A stretch of DNA of 64,000 nt from Planctomycetota bacterium (lineage in GTDB: Bacteria > Planctomycetota > Brocadiia > Brocadiales > Brocadiaceae), in contig VGXV01000001.1 of assembly GCA_016873165.1 (NCBI GenBank), positions 125,643-189,642 of the forward strand, read 5' to 3'. The notes below the pieces were generated by a model, which saw only the letters and a list, made by a program, of their open reading frames with translations, was not told where the DNA came from and did no database searches. Both the position numbers and the translations under genes were made by a program. This document shows positions 36,788 to 45,189 of the stretch, piece after piece; position 1 is the stretch's first letter, and the number at the start of each line of letters is the position of its first letter.

Positions 36788-37502
36788 CAACATAATAAAT
36801 GTCTTTTATAAGCTGGAGTTTGAGGACGGGAACTTTTTCGAATTTGATATTAATTTAAAACTCAGAGATAAAAACCAACATTCACCGGAAAAACCCTCAT
36901 GGACGAAGCTTGATTTCAATAAATGCCCTTCCTGTCCCCTTGATTCTGCGATTCATTCACATTGTCCGGCTGCATTATCGATTGTTCCGCTTATTAAAAA
37001 CTTCAACAAAATGGCATCTTATGAGAAGGTAAACTGTCTTGTGAAGGATGGTGAACGTTTTTGTCATGCGGAGACATCGTTACAACAAGCCATTTCATCC
37101 ATTATGGGACTTTATCTTGCCACATCATCCTGTCCGATACTGGAAAAACTTCAACCCATGGCAAGATTCCATCTCCCGTTCGCTTCTCATTATGAAACTA
37201 CTTACAGGGCAGTAAGCATGTATCTGTTAGCAGAATATTTCAGGTCCGTAAATAACAAACAACACATTCCTTTTAGTCTTAAACCTCTTATTGAACTTTA
37301 TAAGACAATCAATGTTGTAAACAACTCGCTTGCCAGGAGAATTAAAAGCGCGTGCGAAAACGATGCTTCCATAAATAGCCTCATTATCCTTGATGTATTC
37401 GCCCAGATGATTCCTTACGAGATTGAAAATGATTTAAAAAATCTTGAAGAATTATTTGCTCCCTATCTAAAACAACCGGATACTTTACCAAAGTCAGCAT
37501 AG
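36774..37502 (+). CDS. Conserved protein with Cys-rich CP-x-CPL motif (DUF6901-like)
   Basis: 242 residues; CAGGAGAA precedes an ATG that lies inside the end of the M23-like gene, so the pair is translationally coupled. The N-terminus is a small beta domain (INVFYKLEFEDGNFFEFDINL), then WTKLDFNKCPSCPLDSAIHSHCPAAL carries three cysteines that could bind metal, and the remaining 150 residues look helical. From memory it resembles proteins labelled DUF6901; I could not confirm this. Function unknown. The cysteine triad with His suggests a metal or iron-sulfur site. Confidence 0.7.
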   Translation: MDTDNNIINVFYKLEFEDGNFFEFDINLKLRDKNQHSPEKPSWTKLDFNKCPSCPLDSAIHSHCPAALSIVPLIKNFNKMASYEKVNCLVKDGERFCHAETSLQQAISSIMGLYLATSSCPILEKLQPMARFHLPFASHYETTYRAVSMYLLAEYFRSVNNKQHIPFSLKPLIELYKTINVVNNSLARRIKSACENDASINSLIILDVFAQMIPYEIENDLKNLEELFAPYLKQPDTLPKSA

Positions 37503-37505
37503 CCA

Positions 37506-38423
37506 TTATTTTGCCATAGTACTATTTTTCAATCTCATCCTCCTGAAAAATGTCTTTCGATCATTTCTATTTGCCGGAGGAAACCCTTCAACCGGAGGAT
37601 TCACATTTCTTAACGGTTCATCACATTGCATACATACCTTAAATGACACCCCATCGCGCATCAGCTTCCGTTTCCGGTCTGCAATTTCGCAAATTTCGCT
37701 TTCAATAAGATTTCCCACTATAGTTTCACCGGAAAGGTCGTGACAACATGCAAGCACATCTCCCTCCCATGTAATAAACGTATGGTATCGTATAAGTCCG
37801 CAACATCCTGTTTTTTGTCCATAGTCCCGCTGTTTATATATGCCGGGCGCTTTTAAATTACCGCCACGTCCATGACACGCGACCATAGAGGACGGAACTC
37901 CCAATTTCTTCCATAATAACAGATACGATTCGTTTTCATCAGGATTCATTTCGGTGCGTATCCCTGTTATTCTTATCCCTACATTTCCGGCACAGAGATT
38001 TATCAATTCCCGCGCTCGTTCAATTGCCTGATCAAAAGATATTTGCGGGCACAGTTTTTCAAAGACAATTTTTCGAATACTGGGAAAAGAGAGGGTGATG
38101 GAATTTGGCCTTGCATCGACAAGCGCATAAGGTGCATTGCCATTTAAAGACGCCGGATTTACCACGATACCAACGTCCCCTCCGCTCTCTCGTATGTGCT
38201 GTATCCATTCAAATACTTTCGGATGTGATAATGGATCACCCATGCCGGAAAATGTTATAAGACTACCTTCCCTGATAAGTTTTTCGCTTATCACCCGAAA
38301 TGTTTCATTACTCATCATTCCGCCTGGCCGTGTTATTGCATCACGCGGACATATACGGCATTGCACGTTGCACACATTAGTAATCTCCATATCAACAGAC
38401 ACAAAAGCCCACTCAGACGGCAT
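37506..38423 (-). CDS. Radical SAM protein with C-terminal cysteine cluster
   Basis: 305 residues from an ATG with AGGGAGAA upstream; the frame is open for 60 more codons inside the previous gene. ITNVCNVQCRICPRD holds the CxxxCxxC cluster ligands Cys18, Cys22 and Cys25. SGMGDPLSHP is the GGE-like SAM motif. The C-terminal region has TGCCGL, LACCHD and CMQC, consistent with a SPASM-type auxiliary cluster domain. The substrate is unknown. It overlaps the WbsX-like gene by 11 bases, so the two are tightly coupled, suggesting a role in glycan or peptide modification. Confidence 0.85.
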   Translation of the reverse strand: MPSEWAFVSVDMEITNVCNVQCRICPRDAITRPGGMMSNETFRVISEKLIREGSLITFSGMGDPLSHPKVFEWIQHIRESGGDVGIVVNPASLNGNAPYALVDARPNSITLSFPSIRKIVFEKLCPQISFDQAIERARELINLCAGNVGIRITGIRTEMNPDENESYLLLWKKLGVPSSMVACHGRGGNLKAPGIYKQRDYGQKTGCCGLIRYHTFITWEGDVLACCHDLSGETIVGNLIESEICEIADRKRKLMRDGVSFKVCMQCDEPLRNVNPPVEGFPPANRNDRKTFFRRMRLKNSTMAK

Positions 38424-39522
38424 TACTTTTCTCCCTTCGCACGGCCTCAAGCCATTCCGTACCAAAACGGGTATCCGGTTCCAGATAATGACCTTCGCTC
38501 CACTCGTTCCATGATGCGATAAAACAAAGCTGGTTATGATTATTGCATTTCGTATAACGAATCGCTTTGCCAAGAAATTCTGAAAATAGTTTTGGATGTT
38601 CATTCACCACAATAGGCCACCATGGGTAGCGAAAAGGTTTTTGCTGCCCGTGTATTTCTCCGCGGGGTGACGCATCCCATCCGGGAGATACCGAGGGATA
38701 ATAGGCAAGGTCTGACATCTCCGCAAAAGAATGCCATTCACTGCTTCGCATATCGGTTAATTCACCGTAATCCTGTAAATACTTCCCTTTCCATTCCGGC
38801 AGCCACACATAGTGACTTACACTGTCAAAACCTGCTTTTTTGAATTCTCGTATCATTGCAACTGACGGATTAATTGCCATGAGGTGTAATCCCCGATACC
38901 CTTTTTTAATAAGATACTCTTTTGCCCGTTTTATCGCTTTATGCGCACATTCCACGCCAAGTTGCCGCAAAAAAAAGGTGCTGTCGAAAATGGAAAACAT
39001 CGGCATATTTTCTATAAGGAAATAATTTGGTCGGGAAAAATATCTTTCTTCACAATACTGAATCAATTCCATAAAGTCATCAGGATCGGTGTAGACCAAT
39101 CTTCCCGGATCTATTTCCGGCCCCTGATCATTCTTTACGGGCAAAACACCACGGGGCATTCTGTTTGCCCACATAAGCGCAAAGGGAAAATCTTTTCCCC
39201 CTCCCTGTCCGAGAAAACCACTATCCAGCGCCGCGTCTAATACACGTATTCCCCTTGACCAGAAAAATCCATAGATAAAAAAATCCACCCCGTACTCACG
39301 GGCAAGACACACTTGTTTGTTTGCGGAAGAAGGAAGTGCATCATCGTACGTGCCGTAGAGTGGAATTCGGGGTTGCTGGTGTCCGTCAAAACGCTCCGGA
39401 GCATTCAGCACAAGTTCCCATTCACTCCAGCAGGGAGGAAAGCGCCTGTCCCGTTCAGGGCATGTATGCCAGCCGGGATATACATACGCGCCAATAGTTA
39501 AGCGATTATTTAATTTACACAA
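38413..39522 (-). CDS. WbsX-like family protein (GH99-like TIM barrel)
   Basis: 369 residues. IGAYVYPGWH starts the fold, REYGVDFFIYGFFW, FALMWANR and the C-terminal FIASWNEWSEGHYLEPD with its paired Trp, Asn and Glu are typical of the glycosyltransferase WbsX/GH99-like group often found in O-antigen clusters. It probably acts on a surface glycan. The start is a TTG (CKLNNRLTIGAYV) with GAGG 12 bases upstream; no ATG fits. It is coupled to the radical SAM gene by an overlap. Confidence 0.82.
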   Translation of the reverse strand: MCKLNNRLTIGAYVYPGWHTCPERDRRFPPCWSEWELVLNAPERFDGHQQPRIPLYGTYDDALPSSANKQVCLAREYGVDFFIYGFFWSRGIRVLDAALDSGFLGQGGGKDFPFALMWANRMPRGVLPVKNDQGPEIDPGRLVYTDPDDFMELIQYCEERYFSRPNYFLIENMPMFSIFDSTFFLRQLGVECAHKAIKRAKEYLIKKGYRGLHLMAINPSVAMIREFKKAGFDSVSHYVWLPEWKGKYLQDYGELTDMRSSEWHSFAEMSDLAYYPSVSPGWDASPRGEIHGQQKPFRYPWWPIVVNEHPKLFSEFLGKAIRYTKCNNHNQLCFIASWNEWSEGHYLEPDTRFGTEWLEAVRREKSNAV

Positions 39523-39622
39523 CGGTTATCTTTTCCTCAGAATAATCAAGGGAAATGAAAATAAACGCATATTGTTTCGGGAGGTTACCGTAAAGGGAAA
39601 TGAATAGAGAGAGGAAAAAAAA

Positions 39623-40606
39623 TCATGACAGCCGCTGTGCCATAAAAGCCGCAATTTCTTTGAATATTGTTTTATTATCCACCGGGATATCATTGATAGT
39701 ATTGTATGCCTCTTTCACTAAATCATCCGCATAATCCTGGGCATATCGCATCGCGTCATGTTGCCGGTACATTCCCAGCACCCATTCTATATCGTCTGCG
39801 GTTGTCTCTTCCCTTGGTTTCAACATGATTTCACGCAACTTTTTTTTCTGTTCCGCCGGGGCAACCTGCAATACATAAGAATAGAGAAAACTTGCTTTCC
39901 CTTCTTTTATATCGGAACCAACAACTCCCCCCCTGCCTTTTCCATGTGTCAGATCAATGAGATCGTCACGTATCTGGAATGCCGGGCCCATATTTTTACC
40001 AAGCGTCCATATCTTTTCCACCACATCATTTGACGCTCCGGATACAATAGCCCCTCCTACCATTCCGCAGGCAAGATAGTACCCCGTCTTGAGTTCCACC
40101 ATCTTCATATAATCACCCACGGTAAAATCTTCCGCGGCACGTGCGTTAATGTCAAGCGCCTGCCCCTCTACTGTTTTTTCACAAGTCAGCGTCAATACCT
40201 CTAACAATTTTAACTTTTTCTCCAGATCAACAGGGCTTGCAAGCGTGCTCCTGTATGCGCAGGCAAGAAGGTAATCACCGGCGTTTATGGCATTTGCTAT
40301 TCCGTATTTTACCCATACCGTAGGCTGATCTCTCCTTACCGTGTCACCATCCTCAATATCATCATGCATAAGAAACATGTTATGCAACACTTCTATTGCA
40401 AGGGCAAAACTTATCGCGTCATCAGGATTCCCTCCCAATGCTTCACAGGTAATGAGGCATAGAGCCGGTCGCACCCGTTTTCCTTTTGTGCTCATGTGAT
40501 ACCATATCGGTTCACTGAGATAGTTTTGCTCATTCACAGGTATCAGATCTTTGAGCATATCGTCAATCTTTGCTCCATAGGTCTTTATCGAATCCTCTAT
40601 GCCCAT
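39623..40606 (-). CDS. Polyprenyl diphosphate synthase (geranylgeranyl/octaprenyl type)
   Basis: 327 residues of the trans-isoprenyl synthase family, which extends allylic diphosphates with isopentenyl diphosphate. The first aspartate-rich motif is DDIED at 82-86, preceded by LMH; GKRVRPAL at 42-49 is the substrate-binding Lys/Arg region; FQIRDDLIDL near 215 is the second, altered Asp-rich motif. Product length cannot be fixed safely: the residues before DDIED (NMFLMH) lack very bulky blockers. A GGATG ribosome site is weak. The product could serve quinone or lipid-carrier synthesis. Confidence 0.9.
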   Translation of the reverse strand: MGIEDSIKTYGAKIDDMLKDLIPVNEQNYLSEPIWYHMSTKGKRVRPALCLITCEALGGNPDDAISFALAIEVLHNMFLMHDDIEDGDTVRRDQPTVWVKYGIANAINAGDYLLACAYRSTLASPVDLEKKLKLLEVLTLTCEKTVEGQALDINARAAEDFTVGDYMKMVELKTGYYLACGMVGGAIVSGASNDVVEKIWTLGKNMGPAFQIRDDLIDLTHGKGRGGVVGSDIKEGKASFLYSYVLQVAPAEQKKKLREIMLKPREETTADDIEWVLGMYRQHDAMRYAQDYADDLVKEAYNTINDIPVDNKTIFKEIAAFMAQRLS

Positions 40607-40644
40607 TATGTTTTCATCCTTTCAACAACTCCGTTGTTTAAACA

Positions 40645-40817
40645 GGGAGCATTCACAAATTGTTGTAAAATTCCTTATAGAAATGTATGCTTCGACTTCG
40701 CTCAGCATGACCGTCTTTGTAACCCTGAGCGGAGCCGAAGGGCTATGTTTCTAAAGTATTGTCTTTAAGCCGATATCTCACAACGTTATTCTTTCGCTAC
40801 AATTTGTGAATGCTCCC
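40645..40817. repeat. Inverted-repeat-bounded element around a CTTCGACT palindrome
   Basis: GGGAGCATTCACAAATTGT at the left recurs as ACAATTTGTGAATGCTCCC at the right (19 bp perfect), enclosing 135 bp with the CGCTCAGCATGAC/CCTGAGCG palindrome. The structure is MITE-like, but no target duplication is evident. It fills the gap between the prenyl synthase gene and efp. Confidence 0.65.
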
Positions 40818-40843
40818 TATCTTAAGTTTTAATACCGGCAGCG

Positions 40844-41407
40844 CTATTCCCTGCCCAGAAATTCTCCGGTTCTTGTATCTACCTTTACCTTTTCACCGTT
40901 ATTTATAAACAACGGCACTTTAATGACAAGCCCTGTCTCCAGTTTGGCCGGTTTATAAACATTTACCACAGTATCGCCCTTCTTCCCCGGATCGGTTTCC
41001 ACTATTTCCAGAATAACTGATGTCGGCATCTCTACCGATATCGCTTTATCTTCATAGAAAGCTATTCTTATCTGGGTATTTAACTTCATATAGGGAATGG
41101 CATCTTCCACTGCTTCTTTTTGCAACAGTATCTGCTCATAATTCTCCGTATCCATAAAGCAGTAACCATCTCCGTCCTTATACAGATATTCCATGGTGCG
41201 ATAATCGAGGAATATGTCTTCAACTTTGTCGGTTGACCGAAAACGTTTCTGAACAATGTTCCCCTGTCTTAAGTTTCTCAATTTTGCCTGTACCATGCCG
41301 CGCCAATTTCCCGGCGTTACGTGCTGAGTTTCCACAACCAGATACAAGTCATTATCAAGCTTTATCACGCCGCCCTTCTTCATTTCCGTTGCGCTAATCA
41401 ATTTCAT
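40844..41407 (-). CDS. efp: Elongation factor P with a non-canonical tip loop
   Basis: 187 residues, normal EF-P length with three beta domains. It relieves ribosome stalling at proline runs. The ATG at 41407 has AGGAG upstream and begins the conserved MKLISATEMKKG; a longer frame overlaps hemW. The loop that normally carries the modified Lys or Arg reads THVTPGNWRGMVQAKLRN, so position 34 is Asn, while KLRNL and the C-terminal GDTVVNVYKPAKLETG are conserved. The usual lysylation or rhamnosylation site is therefore missing. It follows hemW closely. Confidence 0.95.
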   Translation of the reverse strand: MKLISATEMKKGGVIKLDNDLYLVVETQHVTPGNWRGMVQAKLRNLRQGNIVQKRFRSTDKVEDIFLDYRTMEYLYKDGDGYCFMDTENYEQILLQKEAVEDAIPYMKLNTQIRIAFYEDKAISVEMPTSVILEIVETDPGKKGDTVVNVYKPAKLETGLVIKVPLFINNGEKVKVDTRTGEFLGRE

Positions 41408-41426
41408 TACTCCTAAAAAACACTTT

Positions 41427-42566
41427 TTATAAAAATTCCGCCATAACACTATCGGCCACAAACAAGCCTTTTTCCGTTAGTTTCAGCCGTTCATCATCAT
41501 CATTTAATAACCCAAGACGTTTCAGATCACTAATCTGTGCTCCGAATTGTTCCCCTATTTTGTAACCAAACCGGTCATAAAAATCCTTCCCTGACATACC
41601 ACGCATCATACGCAGGGCCATTACAATTGTTTCAGATGCGAATGTATGCAGAGGCAAAGATTCGCGAAATACTTTTACATTCGTACTTTCCTCTATTCCT
41701 TTTATATAATGTGAGACACTTCTTTCATTCATAGACCTTTCGCCATCAATAAAAGAATACGCCCCGGCGCCTACACCCAAATACTCTTTATTATTCCAGT
41801 AATTAATATTGTGGGAACACTCGTACCCGGGTTTTGCAAAGTTAGATATCTCGTAATGACAATAATTATTTTCCCGCAGGAAACGCATTGCCGTCTGATA
41901 CATCTCCAGTTCAACATCTTCATCCAGCTTGATTACTAATCCGTTTCTTGCCTTTTTCACTAACGGAGTCTCTCCTTCGTATGTGAGTGCGTACGTTGAT
42001 ATATGCTCCGGCTTCAGTTCCACGACCCTTTGCAAATCCTGCATCCACTCATCCAACGTCTGCCCGGGATAGCCAAAGATTAAATCGACATTGATATTTT
42101 TAAACCCTTCGGAAACAAGCAGCTCAACACACTTAGTTGCAATTGCGCCTGAATGTATTCTTCCGAGAAATTTTAAATAGTCATCCTGAAATGATTGAAT
42201 ACCGACACTTATACGGTTAACGCCATAATCTCTTAGCAATTTCATTTTATTCTTCGTTAGCGTGCCTGGATTTGCTTCTACCGTATATTCAAATGCTTTT
42301 TTATTTTTAATATGTTTGTTAACGATACTCAGTAAAGTTTTTATCTGGTTCTCGTTTACTATTGTAGGAGTTCCCCCTCCAATATACACGGTATCATAAC
42401 TATATTTTCCCTCAAATACATTTAACTCCCTTTCGACAGCATGTAAATAATGATCGATGATACCCGATTCAGACACAACTGAATTGAAATCACAATAATC
42501 ACACTTTTTAGCACAAAAGGGAATGTGAATGTAGAGGGATGATAACGGTTGTTTTGTTCTATTCAT
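41427..42566 (-). CDS. hemW: HemW-type radical SAM haem chaperone (HemN-like)
   Basis: 379 residues. LYIHIPFCAKKCDYCDF gives the cluster ligands Cys18, Cys22 and Cys25; IGGGTPT is the SAM motif; NVDLIFGYPGQT and the HemN C-terminal domain follow. The length and the absence of the HemN N-terminal extension favour HemW, which inserts haem into respiratory enzymes, over true coproporphyrinogen dehydrogenase. It starts directly after the stop of the glycosyltransferase gene (TAAATG), so the two are probably co-transcribed. A haem-delivery role would suit a cytochrome-rich organism. Confidence 0.9.
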   Translation of the reverse strand: MNRTKQPLSSLYIHIPFCAKKCDYCDFNSVVSESGIIDHYLHAVERELNVFEGKYSYDTVYIGGGTPTIVNENQIKTLLSIVNKHIKNKKAFEYTVEANPGTLTKNKMKLLRDYGVNRISVGIQSFQDDYLKFLGRIHSGAIATKCVELLVSEGFKNINVDLIFGYPGQTLDEWMQDLQRVVELKPEHISTYALTYEGETPLVKKARNGLVIKLDEDVELEMYQTAMRFLRENNYCHYEISNFAKPGYECSHNINYWNNKEYLGVGAGAYSFIDGERSMNERSVSHYIKGIEESTNVKVFRESLPLHTFASETIVMALRMMRGMSGKDFYDRFGYKIGEQFGAQISDLKRLGLLNDDDERLKLTEKGLFVADSVMAEFL

Positions 42567-43307
42567 TTATGTAAATAAACCTTTTTTCTTTCCCGCGTCA
42601 CTATACATATCTTTTAGTTCTGTTTTTATAATATTTTTATAATATTCCAACCTCTTTTGAGCATCTTCCAGATTGCCATGAAACCGTTTTGTAAGGTCTT
42701 TATAGATTAGTTTAACAGGCAATTCCCTTATTTCCAAACCCTTCTTCCATGCCTGTATCCATAATTGCACCGGCATGCCGTATCCGTGTTCCGTCAGGGT
42801 CAAATCCTTTAACTTTTCCACCTTATATGCCTTAAAGCCACAAAAAGCATCCGTAATGCGAAATCCGGTAATATCATTGAGAATCCTGGTAACTTCCCTG
42901 TTAATACGGTAACGGTCGTGAGGCACTTCCTGATCAACATTCACGGGAAGAAGATAGCGCGACCCTGAAAGTATATCATAATCACGAAAGGGAATTCTGC
43001 TTAAAAATTGCTGGATTTCTTCCGGTTCATGCTGTCCGTCAGCATCTATCGTCACAAGATAATCATACGTATTATCAATCGCAAAACGAAACGCATCGAT
43101 AATCGTTTTCCCGTATCCTAAATTTCTTTTATGTCTGATAACATATATATCATGTATGTCTTTTAAACCATTTCCAATATCCTCTGTCGAACCATCGTCC
43201 AGCGCCAGAACATCAACAGAATACTTTTTTACCTTTTGGATAATATCATACACATCACTCTCATTAAAAACCGGTATTGCCACTAAATTCTTTGTTTTTT
43301 CCATCAT
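42567..43307 (-). CDS. GT2-family glycosyltransferase, dolichol-phosphate-mannose-synthase-like
   Basis: 246 residues. LVAIPVFNE, ALDDGSTEDI, TIDADGQHEPEEIQ and LSGSRYL are DPM1/GT2 motifs; the DxD is DAD in TIDADGQ. No C-terminal membrane segments are present, so it is the short, soluble subtype that charges polyprenyl phosphate with a hexose. Two adjacent ATGs are possible starts. It lies upstream of hemW on the same strand. Confidence 0.87.
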   Translation of the reverse strand: MMEKTKNLVAIPVFNESDVYDIIQKVKKYSVDVLALDDGSTEDIGNGLKDIHDIYVIRHKRNLGYGKTIIDAFRFAIDNTYDYLVTIDADGQHEPEEIQQFLSRIPFRDYDILSGSRYLLPVNVDQEVPHDRYRINREVTRILNDITGFRITDAFCGFKAYKVEKLKDLTLTEHGYGMPVQLWIQAWKKGLEIRELPVKLIYKDLTKRFHGNLEDAQKRLEYYKNIIKTELKDMYSDAGKKKGLFT

Positions 43308-43379
43308 GTATTATTTCTTATCCGAACAAGTCGGAAGATTCTTAAAGGGGAATTTACGATTTAAAATTTACAAATTACG

Positions 43380-43458
43380 ATTTAAGACTTTCGGTTTTAA
43401 TGTAAAGCGAGGAGACTCTTCGCTCTACAAACACGATTTTGAAATTCCTTAACGTTAA
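43380..43458 (+). repeat. Modular intergenic repeat, short form
   Basis: GACTTTCGGTTTTAATGTAA at the left, the palindrome AGCGAGGAGACTCTTCGCT in the middle, and TTGAAATTCCTTAACGTTAA at the right (from 43438), which is identical over those 20 bases to the right end at 13034. Confidence 0.65.
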
Positions 43459-43486
43459 AGTGGTATTTACATCAGGCAGGATACGG

Positions 43487-43798
43487 TTACTTCATAAGGG
43501 AGTGAATCCTCTTGGTGTCTTGCAATGCCTTTTCCATTGGCACAAGCGGTGTAATTTCTATGTCGGTAAAAAAGGGAAAGAGCGGCAGTTTTGCCACAAT
43601 TTCTTCCACTTCTTCATTTGATTCCGCATCGATAATTGCGGCTGCGCCTCTCCTGCCTGATAGTTTTCCTCCTGCCACAATCTTCCCCCGCCTCTGGAAA
43701 CGCGCAAAATACTCCCACTCTTTTATTACGTACCCCAAAAAATCCTTTACCGGCATTTGCGGCATTTGTTTTACTTCTACTTTTAAAAGAAACAGCAT
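43487..43798 (-). CDS. Muconolactone-isomerase-like small domain protein
   Basis: 103 residues. FLLKVEVKQMPQMP, LGYVIKEWEYFARFQRRGKIVAGGKLSGRRGAAAIIDAESNEEVEEIVAKLPLFPFFTDIEITPLVPMEKAL matches the MIase dimeric alpha/beta barrel pattern (GKIxxGG...A...DAES...L...LP...IxPL). In most genomes these are of unknown function, not muconolactone isomerases. AAGG lies before the ATG. It is monocistronic, between two repeat-filled gaps. Confidence 0.8.
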   Translation of the reverse strand: MLFLLKVEVKQMPQMPVKDFLGYVIKEWEYFARFQRRGKIVAGGKLSGRRGAAAIIDAESNEEVEEIVAKLPLFPFFTDIEITPLVPMEKALQDTKRIHSLMK

Positions 43799-43847
43799 CT
43801 CGTTTTACCTTTCAATCGTTAAAAGTTCTTTTGATACGGATTAACCA

Positions 43848-44186
43848 TTTAATTAGTCCTTCGGTAACTTTTATTTAATACAACTGTAGGGCGAGCCTGC
43901 CTGGCGATAGGCAGGGCTTTACCCTTGCCGGGAGCAGTCCCGGTTTCTTGTAACTTATCATTTATTATGCTTCGGCTCCGCTCAGCATGACGCTTAGAGT
44001 CACCCTGAGCGGAGTCGAAGGGTTGAGTTTCTCAGTGTGTTGAGGAGCTTTTCATATCAGAATATATGTTAATTGTTTTTTTTACAAGAAATCGGGAACG
44101 CTCCCGCCTTGCTTATCCTCTGTATGCGTTCACGGAATTGCAACCCTAAAGGATTGCCCTGCATGAACAGATTGAAATTCCTTAAC
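43848..44186 (+). repeat. Long modular intergenic repeat with several palindromes
   Basis: Starts TTTAATTAGTCCTTCGGTAA and ends TTGAAATTCCTTAACATAAA (from 44171). The interior contains CCTGCCTGGCGATAGGCAGG, CCGGGAGCAGTCCCGG, a CTCCGCTCAGCATGAC/CCTGAGCGGAG palindrome at 43975-44018, and ACAAGAAATCGGGAACGCTC. No gene is present in this 470-bp gap upstream of fabG's 3' end. Confidence 0.7.
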
Positions 44187-44269
44187 ATAAATTGTATTCT
44201 TTTCCTTTGTAGCTCCGTGCCTCTGTGAGAGAATTCATCTCATTTGAAAAAAATATTGCTTCCCGGATG

Positions 44270-45013
44270 CTACATTGCCAACCCGCCATCAACATTAATT
44301 ACCTGCCCGGTAATGTATTTTGCATCTTCCGATACCAGGAATCTTACCAATTTTGCGACTTCCTCCGGCAATCCGAATCTTTTTACCGGAATCATGTCAA
44401 TCATCTTTGTTTTGTACTCCTGCGGCAAAACATTGGTCATATCCGTATCAATAAATCCACAGGCAATGGCATTTACGGTAATATTTGCCTTGCCCACTTC
44501 TTTTGCCAGAGCCTTTGTAAAACCGATCATACCTGCCTTTGAGGAAGAATAATTCACCTGGCCTGCCATCCCCATAATGCCGCTCACCGATGTTATATTG
44601 ACGATGCTTCCGGCTTTCTGCTTTATCATCTGCATTATTAATGCCTTTGAGAAATTATATACGCTTTTAAGATTGGTATTTATGACGTCATCCCAGTCAC
44701 TTTCCGCCATAAGCGCCAGGAGCTTGTCGCGGGTTATTCCCGCGTTATTTACTAAGAAATCTATCTTTCCGAAGGAGTCTTTCACGGCCTTCACCATATC
44801 TTTCGCTCCTTCAAAACTCACCGCATCTACCTGAAATGACAACCCCTTAACTCCAAGCGTTTCAATCTCTTTCAGCAGTGCATTGGCAGCATCAGCGCTC
44901 TTACTATAATTAAAGGCTACGTTGCAACCATTCTTTGCAAGCTCCAACACTATTGCCTTTCCAATTCCCCGGGTACCGCCTGTGACAATGGCTACTTTAT
45001 CCTTTAATAGCAT
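44270..45013 (-). CDS. fabG: 3-oxoacyl-[acyl-carrier-protein] reductase
   Basis: 247 residues of the short-chain dehydrogenase family. TGGTRGIGKA at 11-20 binds NADP, NNAG is at 89-92, and the catalytic Ser142, Tyr155 and Lys159 are present (ITSVSG, YSSSKAG); the C-terminal ITGQVINVDGGLAM is typical of FabG. It reduces 3-oxoacyl-ACP in fatty acid elongation. It stands alone, without fabD or acpP neighbours, so it could be one of several paralogues serving other lipids. Confidence 0.92.
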   Translation of the reverse strand: MLLKDKVAIVTGGTRGIGKAIVLELAKNGCNVAFNYSKSADAANALLKEIETLGVKGLSFQVDAVSFEGAKDMVKAVKDSFGKIDFLVNNAGITRDKLLALMAESDWDDVINTNLKSVYNFSKALIMQMIKQKAGSIVNITSVSGIMGMAGQVNYSSSKAGMIGFTKALAKEVGKANITVNAIACGFIDTDMTNVLPQEYKTKMIDMIPVKRFGLPEEVAKLVRFLVSEDAKYITGQVINVDGGLAM

Positions 45014-45189
45014 AAAAATTCTCCCATATTAGTGTATTACCGTTAATAAATAATAAAACATCGTGACTTATAGTAAGGAAATGATTTTTGAAATGCAAGG
45101 CAAAAAAACTGCCGGATATCGTAAAAGAATTGCCTGTTTTCTGATGTTTTCCACTAAAAACATTCACCACACAGCAGCGTTACCAATAA

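Noticed and set aside
43487-43798. True muconolactone isomerase in aromatic degradation
   Set aside because: No other catabolic gene is nearby, and small MIase-domain proteins occur widely without that pathway.
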